In this document: one piece after another, positions 49,966 through 62,314 of the stretch
How the letters are laid out: each line of letters opens with the position of its first letter
How positions within the stretch are numbered: position 1 is the stretch's first letter
Source of the DNA: Granulicella arctica
GTDB taxonomy: Bacteria > Acidobacteriota > Terriglobia > Terriglobales > Acidobacteriaceae
Assembly: GCF_013410065.1 (NCBI RefSeq)
Contig: NZ_JACCCW010000001.1
Coordinates: 682,001 to 746,000, forward strand
DNA length: 64,000 nt
Direction of reading: 5' to 3'
Translations under genes and position numbers: made by a program
Notes under the pieces: model-generated
What the model was told of the DNA's origin: nothing
The model's input: the letters and a program-made list of their open reading frames with translations, nothing else
Databases searched by the model: none

Positions 49966-50847
49966 ATGGCCTTCCATCTCCGCCGCCGCATGCCCGCCCC
50001 GCGACCCGCCGCGCCCGATGCTCAGAAGAACCTCGAGCGCCCCAGCGCCCAGGACATCTACGAGCAGGTAGCCAACAACGCCCGCCAGGAGCTCGGCCGC
50101 TCCACCGTCTCCCTCATCATCTCCGGCCTCGCCGGAGGCATCTTCATGGGCCTCTCCGCGCTCGGGACAGCGATCGCCCTCTCCATGCTCGGCACCTCCA
50201 AACCCGCCGAATTCATCGCCAAGATGTTCTACCCCATCGGCTTCATCGTGGTCATCCTCGGCCGCTCCCAGCTCTTCACCGAAAACACCCTCTATCCCGT
50301 CGCCCTCGTCCTCGCCGAAAAGAAGCACTTCTGGCACACCATGCGCCTCTGGGCCGCCGTCCTGCCCTCGAACATCGTCGGCGCACTCGCCTTCGCCTCC
50401 CTCGCCTCGCTCACCAACGCCATCAGCCCGAACGTCGTCCAGTCCCTCTCACAGCTAGGCCTCGACGCCATCCATCATCCGCCCGCAACCATCTTCTGGA
50501 GCGGCGTCATGGGCGGCTGGATCATCGCCACCGTCGCCTGGCTCGTCTCCGGATCGCACTCCATCACCGGCTCCGTCATCATCATCTGGCTGCTCGCCTT
50601 CGTCGTCGGCCTCGGCAACTTCGCCCACTGCATCGCCGCCAGCGGAGAGGTCTTCGCCGCCATCCTCACCGGCCACGCTCCATGGATCGCCTTCCCCACA
50701 TGGTTCCTCCCCGCCGTCTCCGGCAACATCTGCGGCGGCGTCGGCATGGTCACCCTCCTCGAATACGGACAGGTCATCTACGGAGGCGACGCCGAAGCCG
50801 AAGCCATTCCTTCCCCGCAAGAGAAGGAAGCCTCAGAACCTGTTTAA
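49966..50847 (+). CDS. Formate/nitrite transporter (FNT) family channel
   Basis: 293 residues. A cytoplasmic N-tail with AQDIYEQVANNARQELGRS is followed by six hydrophobic segments. FNT features include LIISGLAGGIFMGLSALG, ILGRSQLFTENTL, VSGSHSITGSVIIIWLLAF and GNFAHCIAASGEVF, in which the histidine matches the central FNT pore His. The pattern GRSQLFTENT is nearer to YfdC-type members than to FocA, so the substrate may differ from formate. The last codons and the stop are part of the left arm of a palindromic repeat (50832-50990). The function in this organism is unverified. Confidence 0.85.
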   Translation: MAFHLRRRMPAPRPAAPDAQKNLERPSAQDIYEQVANNARQELGRSTVSLIISGLAGGIFMGLSALGTAIALSMLGTSKPAEFIAKMFYPIGFIVVILGRSQLFTENTLYPVALVLAEKKHFWHTMRLWAAVLPSNIVGALAFASLASLTNAISPNVVQSLSQLGLDAIHHPPATIFWSGVMGGWIIATVAWLVSGSHSITGSVIIIWLLAFVVGLGNFAHCIAASGEVFAAILTGHAPWIAFPTWFLPAVSGNICGGVGMVTLLEYGQVIYGGDAEAEAIPSPQEKEASEPV

Positions 50848-50990
50848 AACTTCTATCGAAGGAACGTTTTGAAAGGGCACGGCTTCAGCCGTGCCGTAAA
50901 AAGTGGAAAGAAGCGGGGCTTTAGCCCCTGAGGGAATCGTTACACCCACACACTTCTCCATAGTTCCTAAACGTTTAAACAGCTTCTCAG
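50832..50990. repeat. Nested palindromic repeat element (family C), copy 1
   Basis: Outer arms CTCAGAACCTGTTTAAA (50832-50848) and TTTAAACAGCTTCTCAG (50974-50990) pair at 15 of 17 positions. The core has hairpin GGCACGGC-TTCA-GCCGTGCC (50876-50895), GTAAAA, hairpin GGGGCT-TT-AGCCCC (50915-50928) and GAGGGAAT. The left arm includes the last codons and stop of the FNT gene. Confidence 0.85.
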
Positions 50991-51062
50991 ACCCAACCGA
51001 ATCCCAGCTCCCCTGAGTCCTCCGGCATCGCCACGAATCCAATCGGCATACGAGGGAATCGC

Positions 51063-52064
51063 ATGTCCGCAGAAACCGTAACGATCGTCCGCTTCCACCA
51101 GCTTGGTGGTCCCGAAGTCCTCCAACTCGATGAACTCGCCCTGCCCGAACCCGGCGAAGGCGAGGTCCGCCTCCGCGTCAAAGCCATCGGCCTCAACCGC
51201 GCCGAGGTCATGTTCCGCCAGGGCAAATATCTCTACCAGCCCGAGCTCCCCTCGCTGTTAGGCTACGAAGCCTCCGGCATCGTCGAAGCCGTCGGCCCCA
51301 ACGTCGATCCCACCTGGCTCGGCAAGATCGCCAGCACCGTCCCCTCCTTCCATCTCACCCGCTACGGCGTCTACGGCGAGGTCGCCATCGTCCCCGCAAC
51401 CGCGCTCGCCGAGTACCCAGCCAGCCTCTCCTTCGAGGAAGGCACCTCCATCTGGATGCAGTACATCACCGCCTACGGCGCACTCATCCCCGCCGCCAAG
51501 CTCACCAAAGGCGACTTCGTCCTCATCACCGCAGCCAGCAGCAGCGTCGGCCTCGCCGCCATCGAGATCGCCAAGGCCGAAGGTGCCATAAGCATCGCGA
51601 CCACCCGCACCTCCGCCAAAAAAACCGAGCTGCTCTCCTTCGGTGCAGACCACGTCATCGCCACCGAAGAGGAAGACCTCGTCGCCCGCGTTCACGAGAT
51701 CACCGGTGGCAAAGGAGCACGCGTCGTCTTCGATCCCATCGCTGGCAAGGGCCTCGAAACCCTCGCCGCTGCAACCGCCGTCCAAGGCATCATCGTCGAG
51801 TACGGCGCGCTCGCCCCCGAACCAACGCCCTTCCCGCTCTTCGCCTCCCTCAGCAAGCAACTGACCATCCGTGGCTACACCCTCTTCGAGATCGTCACCC
51901 AACCCGAGCTCTTCACCGCCGCAAAGAAGTACGTCTTCGACCACCTCGCCTCAGGCGACCTCAAGCCACGCATCGACAAAACCTTCCCACTCGCCGAGAT
52001 CGTCGCCGCTCACCGCTACATGGAGTCCAACGCGCAGATCGGCAAGATCGTCGTCACTGTTTAG
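51063..52064 (+). CDS. Zinc-less MDR family NADPH:quinone oxidoreductase-like protein
   Basis: 333 residues. The fold is medium-chain dehydrogenase: GroES-like N-domain (VRLRVKAIGLNRAEVMFRQG, LPSLLGYEASGIVEAVG) and Rossmann domain with AASSSVGLAAIEIAK, the NADPH-binding A-x-S-S-x-V-G variant. No zinc-ligand cysteines are seen, so it belongs to the quinone oxidoreductase/enoyl reductase side. It is probably a detoxifying or redox enzyme. GAGGG is the ribosome binding site. The gene is flanked on both sides by family-C repeats. Confidence 0.88.
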   Translation: MSAETVTIVRFHQLGGPEVLQLDELALPEPGEGEVRLRVKAIGLNRAEVMFRQGKYLYQPELPSLLGYEASGIVEAVGPNVDPTWLGKIASTVPSFHLTRYGVYGEVAIVPATALAEYPASLSFEEGTSIWMQYITAYGALIPAAKLTKGDFVLITAASSSVGLAAIEIAKAEGAISIATTRTSAKKTELLSFGADHVIATEEEDLVARVHEITGGKGARVVFDPIAGKGLETLAAATAVQGIIVEYGALAPEPTPFPLFASLSKQLTIRGYTLFEIVTQPELFTAAKKYVFDHLASGDLKPRIDKTFPLAEIVAAHRYMESNAQIGKIVVTV

Positions 52065-52195
52065 GAAGCCTCCGATTAAGTCCTTGCCTTGAAGGGGCGT
52101 GGCTTCAGCCACGCCGTAAATCGAGCAAAAAGTGGGCTTCAGCCCCCGAGGGAATGTTTCCATCCCAATGACGGACTTAATCGGAGCTTCTTTTT
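52065..52195 (+). repeat. Nested palindromic repeat element (family C), copy 2, terminator-like
   Basis: Outer arms GAAGCCTCCGATTAAGTCC (52065-52083) and GGACTTAATCGGAGCTTC (52173-52190) pair fully except for one extra C, and TTTTT follows. The core has hairpin GGCGTGGC-TTCA-GCCACGCC (52096-52115), GTAAA, hairpin GGGCT-TC-AGCCC (52134-52145) and GAGGGAATG. It begins one base after the oxidoreductase stop. Confidence 0.88.
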
Positions 52196-52242
52196 ACTTT
52201 GGACGAGCTACCCCAAAATTCATGCCTGCCGCTTCCTCCAGA

Positions 52243-52248
52243 TAAAAT
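52243..52248 (+). promoter_or_regulatory. Candidate leaderless -10 element of mfd
   Basis: TAAAAT ends nine bases before ATG 52258, and no Shine-Dalgarno is present. Confidence 0.45.
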
Positions 52249-52257
52249 CGAATCAGC

Positions 52258-55959
<3,702 letters not shown>

Positions 55960-56094
55960 ACCCCTCATTAAGCTGAAATTCAGGTAACTTTTGGTAAAAT
56001 AACAGACGGCAGTGTACGACCCTGTCTACTCCCGGGCTCCCCAAAATCCTCAGAAGACAGGTTCCCCATCGCACGCATTATTCACGTCGGCGAC

Positions 56095-56493
56095 ATGACC
56101 GTCACCTTCCTCCAGAGCCGTCACGAAACCAACGGCTGCCTTGACGCCTTTGAGGTCACGCTCCCCCCGCACGTAGGCAGCCTCGTCCCACGCTTCCACC
56201 GCGACTATGAGGAGACCGTCCTCGGCATCGACGGCATCACCACCTGGACCGTCGAAGGAAGGCAGATCCAGGTCTGCCCCGGTGAGCAACTCGTCATCCC
56301 GCCCGGCGCACTCCACGCCTTTATCAACCTGCACGAGCAGGCAGCACGCGTCCTCTGCATCCACACCCCAGGCATCATCGGTCCAGAATACTTCGATGAG
56401 CTCGCCTTGGTCATGGAGGCCGACGGCCCCACCGACTATGCCGCCGTCGGCGCAGTCATGGCCCGCTATGGCATCATTCCCGCAACATTCTAG
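56095..56493 (+). CDS. Cupin domain protein
   Basis: 132 residues. Cupin motif 1 is PRFHRDYEETVLGIDG (one His and a Glu pair) and motif 2 is GEQLVIPPGALHAFINL. The metal-binding set appears reduced compared with classical cupins. The substrate is unknown. The start ATG 56095 is the first ATG, although the frame is open upstream. No ribosome binding site is clear. It precedes the DUF885 gene by 36 bases on the same strand. Confidence 0.75.
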   Translation: MTVTFLQSRHETNGCLDAFEVTLPPHVGSLVPRFHRDYEETVLGIDGITTWTVEGRQIQVCPGEQLVIPPGALHAFINLHEQAARVLCIHTPGIIGPEYFDELALVMEADGPTDYAAVGAVMARYGIIPATF

Positions 56494-56529
56494 AAAATCC
56501 CTCGCTCAGGCCGTACACTTTCTCCATCT

Positions 56530-58308
56530 ATGAAGATCGTCCGTTTGGCCGCCCTCGCCCTTCCCCTTCTCACTGGAGCATTCATGGCCGCACCTGCATC
56601 TGCCCAGCGCGTCTCCGCCGACGGAGCTCCCCAGACCTTCAACTTCCTCACCGATCAGTACTTCACCGACGTCTACTTCCACTTCTCCCCCACCTCCGGA
56701 ACCGCTGCGGGCCTGCACCAGTACGACACCCAGCTCGAGGACTACAGCGCCGCCAGCGTCCAGAAACAGATCGCAGCGCTGCACAGCTATGAGAAGAAGA
56801 TCGAGGCCATCGAACCCTCTGCCCTCGACGCCAGCGTCGCCGCCGACCGCGACATCCTCCTCAACAGCATCAAGTCCAATCTGCTGACCCTCGAGGTCAT
56901 CCGCCCCTGGGAGAAGAATCCCGACAACTACTCCTCCGGCATCACCGGTTCCATCTTCGTCCTCATGGAGCGCCCCTTCGCCCCCGTCAACACCCGCCTG
57001 CGTGCGGCCGTCGAGCGCGAAAAGCTCATGCCGCAGGTCCTCCTCGAAGCCCGCAAAAACCTGAAGAATCCTCCCAAGATCTACACCGAGATCGCCCTCG
57101 AGCAGATCGACGGCCTCGTCAGCTTCTTCCAGACCGACGTCCCCTCCGCCTTCGCCGACGCCACCGACGCCCAGGCTAAAGCCGACTTCGCCAAGTCCAA
57201 CGCCGCCGTCATCGAAGCCCTCAAGAGCTACGGCGCATGGATGAAGACCGACCTGCTCCCCCGCTCCAACGGCGAGTACAAGTTCGGCGCGGACACCTTC
57301 GCCAAAAAGCTCCAGTACGACGAGATGGTCGACATCCCGCTCGACCACCTCCTCGAGATCGCCTACGCCGACCTGCATAAGAATCAGGCCGAGTTCGCCC
57401 GCGTCGCCAAAGAGGTTGATCCCACCAAGACCCCGCAGCAGGTCCTCGCCGAGCTCGCCACCATCCACCCCGCCCCGGACAAGCTCCTCCAGGCATTTCA
57501 AGACCAGTTCGCCGGCCTGATCGACTACATCCAGGCCCACAGCATCATCACCATCCCCTCCAAGGTCGAGCCCACCCTCGAAGAGACGCCACCCTTCATG
57601 CGCGCCACCACGCAGGCTTCAATGGACCCTCCCGGCGCCTTCGAAACCCATTCAACGAAGGCCTATTTCAACGTCACCCTCCCTGAAAAGGACTGGACCC
57701 CAGCTCACATCGCTGAGCACATGGCCGCCTTCAACGTCGGCACCATCACCAGCACCGCCGTCCACGAGGCCTACCCCGGCCACTACGTCCAGTTCCTCTG
57801 GCAGCCGGAGTTCCCCTCAAAGATCCGCAAGCTCCTCGGTGCCAACACCAACATCGAAGGCTGGGCTCACTACTGCGAACAGATGATGCTCGACGAGGGC
57901 TACCTTCCCACCGGCACCGCTCCCGGCTCACGCGAGGCAAAGCTCATCCGCCTCGGCCAGCTCCAGGACGCGCTCCTCCGTGACGCCCGCTTCGTCGTCT
58001 CCATCCGCCTGCACACCGGCGTCGGAGGCCCCTTCACCATCGACCAGGCCGCGCAGTTCTTCGTCACCGAAGGCTACCAGTCCCCCTCCATCGGCATGGT
58101 CGAAACCAAGCGCGGCACCTCCGACGCCACCTATCTCTACTACACCCTCGGCAAGCTTGAGATCATGCAACTCCGCGCCGACGTGAAGGCCAAACAAGGC
58201 TCCGCCTTCAACCTTCAAAACTTCCATGATGACTTCATGCGCCAGGGCTTCGCTCCCGTCAAGGTCATCCGCAAAGCCATGCTCCACAACGACACACCCG
58301 TCTTGTAG
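56530..58308 (+). CDS. DUF885 family peptidase-like exported protein
   Basis: 592 residues with a signal peptide (about 1-26, ASAQ). The DUF885 core has FLTDQYFTDVYFHFSPTSG near the N-terminus and the metallopeptidase-type motif VHEAYPGHYVQF (H-E-x-x-P-G-H) near residue 410. GWAHYCEQMMLDEGY follows with the third-ligand Glu candidates. Proteins of this group are probably zinc-dependent carboxypeptidases acting in the periplasm. TACACT lies ten bases upstream of the start and there is no ribosome binding site. A perfect hairpin shared with the convergent GT87 gene follows the stop. Confidence 0.85.
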   Translation: MKIVRLAALALPLLTGAFMAAPASAQRVSADGAPQTFNFLTDQYFTDVYFHFSPTSGTAAGLHQYDTQLEDYSAASVQKQIAALHSYEKKIEAIEPSALDASVAADRDILLNSIKSNLLTLEVIRPWEKNPDNYSSGITGSIFVLMERPFAPVNTRLRAAVEREKLMPQVLLEARKNLKNPPKIYTEIALEQIDGLVSFFQTDVPSAFADATDAQAKADFAKSNAAVIEALKSYGAWMKTDLLPRSNGEYKFGADTFAKKLQYDEMVDIPLDHLLEIAYADLHKNQAEFARVAKEVDPTKTPQQVLAELATIHPAPDKLLQAFQDQFAGLIDYIQAHSIITIPSKVEPTLEETPPFMRATTQASMDPPGAFETHSTKAYFNVTLPEKDWTPAHIAEHMAAFNVGTITSTAVHEAYPGHYVQFLWQPEFPSKIRKLLGANTNIEGWAHYCEQMMLDEGYLPTGTAPGSREAKLIRLGQLQDALLRDARFVVSIRLHTGVGGPFTIDQAAQFFVTEGYQSPSIGMVETKRGTSDATYLYYTLGKLEIMQLRADVKAKQGSAFNLQNFHDDFMRQGFAPVKVIRKAMLHNDTPVL

Positions 58309-58314
58309 AGAGGT

Positions 58315-58342
58315 GGAGCTTAGCTCCTTATCGCTAAGCTCC
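58315..58342. terminator. Shared hairpin between convergent genes
   Basis: GGAGCTTAGC/GCTAAGCTCC, ten perfect pairs with an eight-base loop. It overlaps the stop codon of the minus-strand GT87 gene. There is no T-tract. Confidence 0.5.
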
Positions 58343-59650
58343 CATCTTCTCTATCGGCCGTCCGCTGTCTTTGACATAAAGTTGGCTCACCAGGATAACC
58401 GCGAGAATCAGCAGCAGCCAGCAGAGATGCGGTCCGATCACCGTGTCGACCAAAGCCGGATGCTGCTGGCTGAGACGTGCAAACCAACTGCATTGGCGGA
58501 GGAATGCCTCCGTGTTGCCTAAAAAACAACAACAGATAGCAATCGTCCAGCGATTACTGGCTCGCCCAGGATGCTGCATCGCCCACAACATGGGAACCAG
58601 CAACAGAACGCCTGAATAATAGCGCTGATAGAAGGCCAGAAGCCCTATGACCGCGAGTCCGGCAATCAGAAGAAGATGTCGCTCCCGAAGACTTCCTCCT
58701 CTATCGTCCGGGGCGAAAACCCACCCACCCAGCAAGAGGATGACAACAACTCCAACCGCCAGCGATGACAGCTCCCGGCTATGGAGCAGAGCATAGAAAG
58801 GAAGTTGAAGATTGAGAAGATCGAACCGTGCATGGTTCTCACCGGAGACATCCGCCGCGCCTCCGTGGGTAAATACAACGGCAACATTACTCTTATAGTC
58901 AGAGATCCATGCAGCGCGGTCGTGAATAATTGGAGCGAGAGAAACGATCCCCACCAACGCAACGAGACAAACAACAATCCGCAAAGTTCGCCACTCGCGC
59001 ATTCGCAAGAGATAGGGAACAAGGACAGCTCCCATCGTGACCTTGATGCAGACCGCCGCTGCAACCGAAACAGGTCCCCACAGTCTCTTGCTCTTATAGA
59101 GACTCTTGCCTTTGTTGAGCAGGGCAAATGTACCGATCAGTAAAAGGCTCCCGGATAACCCCGCGATGTTGCTGGTATGAAGCACGCTGTGTATCGGCGC
59201 CAATCCCAACGCGTAAGCCAGGAAGAGAGGCTTCTTCAGGCCGTTCCAGCCACCTTCCATCCACGTGAGCATCATCCACACGGCCGCCAGGTAAAGAACC
59301 ACCGTAAGGCCGATCAATAGCCTGTTCGCAGTCTTCCAGGAGAAAACTGCCATAGGCGTCATAAGAGGGAGGCTAGGCGGTGGGTAAACAGCATGACTAC
59401 CCGAAATACCGGAGGTATCTGCCGGAGCATCCGCCTCATTCGGCCCTCCGGCACGACCCCACACCTTAAAAAACTCCGCGCTGTCGTATGGATTGTCTCC
59501 ATGCAACCACATGCGCGTCGCTACATAGGGAGCCGCAAAATCATTAAGGGCCCCGCTGTCATGGCGCACGATGCCCCGAAAGATGAACTCCCCCGTGCTG
59601 AACAGAACGGCACTCCAAACAAGAATCACAAGCCACCTGGTTTTGTTCAA
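58334..59650 (-). CDS. GT87-type (DUF2029) polytopic membrane glycosyltransferase-like protein
   Basis: About 438 residues. I chose TTG 59650 as start because GAGGAGAG lies three to ten bases upstream; the frame is open to ATG 59719 without a comparable site. Around ten hydrophobic segments are present. The first periplasmic loop carries DFAAPYVATRMWLHGDNPYD, the acidic loop typical of the DUF2029/GT87 family (polyprenyl-phosphate-mannose type enzymes). It is followed by YPPPSLPLMTP. The sugar and acceptor are unknown. The divergent galU, 240 bases away, makes nucleotide sugar precursors. Confidence 0.8.
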   Translation of the reverse strand: MNKTRWLVILVWSAVLFSTGEFIFRGIVRHDSGALNDFAAPYVATRMWLHGDNPYDSAEFFKVWGRAGGPNEADAPADTSGISGSHAVYPPPSLPLMTPMAVFSWKTANRLLIGLTVVLYLAAVWMMLTWMEGGWNGLKKPLFLAYALGLAPIHSVLHTSNIAGLSGSLLLIGTFALLNKGKSLYKSKRLWGPVSVAAAVCIKVTMGAVLVPYLLRMREWRTLRIVVCLVALVGIVSLAPIIHDRAAWISDYKSNVAVVFTHGGAADVSGENHARFDLLNLQLPFYALLHSRELSSLAVGVVVILLLGGWVFAPDDRGGSLRERHLLLIAGLAVIGLLAFYQRYYSGVLLLVPMLWAMQHPGRASNRWTIAICCCFLGNTEAFLRQCSWFARLSQQHPALVDTVIGPHLCWLLLILAVILVSQLYVKDSGRPIEKMGA

Positions 59651-59742
59651 CGACTCTCCTCTGTAGACCTTTCCATAAACTAGTATCAGCCAAAAAACTG
59701 AGAAACCCCGTTGAGACAATCTTCCTGACTACACAAGCGCAG

Positions 59743-59778
59743 CGCATCTGATACAAAAGATGCATCTGATAGAAAAGA
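59743..59778. repeat. Two tandem 18-bp units in the galU upstream region
   Basis: GCATCTGATACAAAAGAT and GCATCTGATAGAAAAGAA, 16 of 18 identical. They lie between the divergent GT87-type and galU genes. Confidence 0.7.
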
Positions 59779-59891
59779 ATGTAGGGTTCTCCTTTTTTAC
59801 ATTGCTACTCTTTCGCTTAGTTCGCAGAGACTTTTGTAACTATTGACCCCAATACACTCTCAATACATTAGAGCTGAAAGCCCTTTCCGAC

Positions 59892-60770
59892 ATGACATTA
59901 CAGAAAATCCGCAAAGCCGTCTTCCCAGCCGCAGGCATGGGCACCCGTTTTCTCCCGGCCACCAAAGCGACCCCCAAGGAGATGCTTTGTCTCGTCGATA
60001 AGCCCCTCATCCAGTACGGAGTAGAAGAGGCCGTCGCCGCAGGCTGCACCGAGATCATCATCGTCACCGGTCGTGGCAAGACCACCATGGAAGACCACTT
60101 CGACAAGTCAGCCGAGCTCGAAGCCTCCCTCGCAGCCAAGAACAAGACCGCCCTCCTCGAGATCGCCCGCTCCGTCTCGAAGCTCGCCAAGATCAGCTAC
60201 GTCCGCCAGCCTGAAGCCCTCGGCCTCGGCCACGCCGTCCTCATGGCCAAAGAGCTCGTCGGCAACGAGCCCTTCGCCGTCCTGCTCCCCGACGACATCG
60301 TCGACGCCACAGTCCCCTGCATGAAGCAGATGGTCGAGGCATTCTACGAGACCCAATCCAGCATCCTCGGCTCCGAGGTCGTCGAAGGCCCAGCCATCTC
60401 CGCCTACGGCTGCCTCGACTGCACCCCCGACCCCAAAAACCCGCGCCTGCTCGCCGTCAAAAACATGGTCGAGAAACCCAAATTCGAGGACGCCCCCTCG
60501 CCCAACGCCATCATCGGCCGCTACATCCTCACCCCGCGCATCTTCGAGATGATCGAGACCATCACCCCCGGCGCAGGCGGCGAGCTCCAGCTCACCGACG
60601 CCATCAAAGCCCTGCTCCAGTACGAAAAGGTCTACGGCTTCATCTACGAAGGCAAGCGCCACGACGCCGGCGACAAGCTCGGCTTCCTCAAAGCCACCGT
60701 CGAGTTCGCCCTCAAACACCCGCAGCTCGGCACCGACTTCCGCGCCTGGCTCAAAACATTCCCCGTCTAA
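59892..60770 (+). CDS. galU: UTP-glucose-1-phosphate uridylyltransferase
   Basis: 292 residues, cytoplasmic. Makes UDP-glucose from UTP and glucose 1-phosphate. The nucleotide-binding motif is FPAAGMGTRFLPATKATPKE, followed by VTGRGKTTMEDHFD, LGHAVLMAKE, LLPDDIVDA and the product-site GGELQLTDAI. The length is normal for bacterial GalU. No clear ribosome binding site precedes ATG 59892; TTGACC at 59843-59848 may be a -35 element. The next gene on the strand, a ferritin-like protein, is 63 bases away with its own ribosome binding site. Confidence 0.95.
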   Translation: MTLQKIRKAVFPAAGMGTRFLPATKATPKEMLCLVDKPLIQYGVEEAVAAGCTEIIIVTGRGKTTMEDHFDKSAELEASLAAKNKTALLEIARSVSKLAKISYVRQPEALGLGHAVLMAKELVGNEPFAVLLPDDIVDATVPCMKQMVEAFYETQSSILGSEVVEGPAISAYGCLDCTPDPKNPRLLAVKNMVEKPKFEDAPSPNAIIGRYILTPRIFEMIETITPGAGGELQLTDAIKALLQYEKVYGFIYEGKRHDAGDKLGFLKATVEFALKHPQLGTDFRAWLKTFPV

Positions 60771-60833
60771 CGCAACCCAACCTTCGCCCAAGAGACGCAT
60801 CTTACGAAGGAGCAAGCGCACGTCGGAGAATAA

Positions 60834-61310
60834 ATGGCCACCAAAACGCCTCAAGCAAAACCCGCCCTCACTCGCAAGAAATTGATCGATCTCCTCAACG
60901 AAGATCTCTCACGCGAGTTCCAGGCGATCATCGCCTACGTCAACTACTCCCAGGTCCTCAAGGGAGCAGCCTACATGAACATAGCCGACGAGCTGGCCGT
61001 CCACGCCGCCGAGGAGCTCGCACACGCCATCATCCTCGCCAACCAGATCGACTACCTCGGCGGCATGCCCACCACCGTTCCCAAACCAGTCAAGACCTCA
61101 GAAAAGGCCGAGGACATGCTTCGTTTTGACCTTGACAACGAGAACGAGACTATCCGAAACTACCGGCGTCGCGTAAAGCAGTGCGATGAGCTCGGCGAAT
61201 TCGCCACCGCCGAGCAGATCCGCCAGATCCTCCTCCAGGAGCAGGATCACCAGATCGCTCTCGCAACGGCGCTTGGTATCGACGTGCCTAACGTGGGCAT
61301 AGCCGACTGA
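60834..61310 (+). CDS. Ferritin-like/bacterioferritin family protein
   Basis: 158 residues. The ferritin-like helices carry LNEDLSREFQAIIAYVNYS, ELAVHAAEELAHAIILANQ (E-x-x-H) and LDNENETIRNYRRRVKQCDE, then QILLQEQDHQIALATALG (E-x-x-H). This completes a possible di-iron site. No heme Met is apparent. The N-terminal arm is Lys/Ala-rich (MATKTPQAKPALTRKK), as in some DNA-binding Dps-like proteins, which would be consistent with nucleoid protection (inference). CGGAGAATAA before ATG 60834 is the ribosome binding site, and a terminator follows. Confidence 0.88.
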   Translation: MATKTPQAKPALTRKKLIDLLNEDLSREFQAIIAYVNYSQVLKGAAYMNIADELAVHAAEELAHAIILANQIDYLGGMPTTVPKPVKTSEKAEDMLRFDLDNENETIRNYRRRVKQCDELGEFATAEQIRQILLQEQDHQIALATALGIDVPNVGIAD

Positions 61311-61329
61311 ATGCCAGCACTGTGCAGAG

Positions 61330-61367
61330 CAGAGAGCGCCGGATGCGTTCCGGCGCTCTCTGTTTAA
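61330..61367 (+). terminator. Intrinsic terminator after the ferritin-like gene
   Basis: CAGAGAGCGCCGG/CCGGCGCTCTCTG, a perfect 13-bp stem with a short loop, followed by TTTAAG and, a little later, CTTTTT. Confidence 0.85.
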
Positions 61368-61573
61368 GCCCTTTTTCCTTCCCGCGAGAGTGGGAGGCAA
61401 TCGAGACTGTTACAAAACTCTTTAATCAGTGGAAGATCGTAGCTGGGCCCACCTGTGAATTAGCGACACATCGTAAGCCAAGTCGAGACAAACGTTCATC
61501 AGAACTTAGCCGACAGGACACGAGCATACACATCCCGTAGGCCTCCCGCGACAATGTTTTCAATCCAGTTAGC

Positions 61574-61987
61574 TTAGTCAATAATTTCGGCGCCTCCCTT
61601 TTTCAGACGCTCAAGACCTCCCCTCATTTGTCGAATCTGATCGGGTGAATGCCCCTGCCATTTCGTGACCTCTCCAACCACGCGAAGTGGATCGCGGGAG
61701 CGGTATGACAGTGTTGGATTGCCAGGAAACTTCTTGTCCGTCAGGTTGGGGTCATCCTCGGTTGGCCCAGTTGTCTCCACGATATAAATCCTTTCCGGCC
61801 CACTCCCAACGGCCAGCTCGGCGCCCCATATGGCGGCGTCGAGCGTGCCCGTGCAATACACCCAGGACAAAGCTTTCCTTTCGCCATAGTTGGATGCGTA
61901 GCCAACTGCGATCAGATCGCCGTGCTGAAGATCCGCGCGCGTGCCATGGAAAAATTGTCGACGAAACACACTATCCGCTGACGACAT
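61574..61987 (-). CDS. arr: NAD-dependent rifampin ADP-ribosyltransferase
   Basis: 137 residues, nearly identical in plan to Arr enzymes. These inactivate rifampin by transferring ADP-ribose from NAD to its C23 hydroxyl. Family landmarks: FFHGTRADLQHGDLI, GYASNYGERKALSWVYCTGT, AAIWGAELAVGSG, GPTEDDPNLTDKKFPGNPT and VVGEVTKWQGHSPDQIRQMR. The active-site residues of Arr-2 (His19, Tyr49, Asp84) align as H14, Y44 and D79 with a constant offset of five. GAGAGGAG upstream of ATG 61987 is the ribosome binding site. No mobile element flanks it, so it looks chromosomal. Confidence 0.93.
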   Translation of the reverse strand: MSSADSVFRRQFFHGTRADLQHGDLIAVGYASNYGERKALSWVYCTGTLDAAIWGAELAVGSGPERIYIVETTGPTEDDPNLTDKKFPGNPTLSYRSRDPLRVVGEVTKWQGHSPDQIRQMRGGLERLKKGGAEIID

Positions 61988-62300
61988 AGTTTGATGCTCC
62001 TCTCAGAGATGGAAGACGCAGAACCCAGCCCAGGCCGTTACTCAAAGCAGTACCGGCAAGTCGAACTACAGGATTCGCACATCGCCAGTGAGGATAATGA
62101 CGCATAACCCGGGTGTTGCCGCAAGCCCATGCGAACCTTGTAAACTAAGACTGGGAAGGATTATCTGGGACCTGCCAATTCGTCCTGCGAAGTCGTCTTT
62201 TCGTCAGTGACCGACAAAGGTCGGCTACGGGACACCCCATGAGTTTCGTAACCGGCTCCATCATCTCTACAGCCCCATAAGAGTAAAACGCCCGAAGCCG
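61988..62300. other. Intergenic region without a supported gene
   Basis: About 310 bases between the divergent arr and methyltransferase genes. It holds a small CCGAC/GTCGG hairpin near 62211-62224. No ORF, tRNA or known RNA motif is recognised. It presumably holds the arr promoter. Confidence 0.5.
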
Positions 62301-62306
62301 TATCAT
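62301..62306 (+). promoter_or_regulatory. Candidate leaderless -10 element of the methyltransferase gene
   Basis: TATCAT ends eight bases before ATG 62315, and no Shine-Dalgarno is present. Confidence 0.45.
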
Positions 62307-62314
62307 TCGAAGCA

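Noticed and set aside
50832..52195. Composite transposon around the MDR oxidoreductase, because similar repeats flank it in the same orientation
   Set aside because: The outer arms differ between the copies, no transposase or target duplication is visible, and each element is explained by its own nested palindrome.
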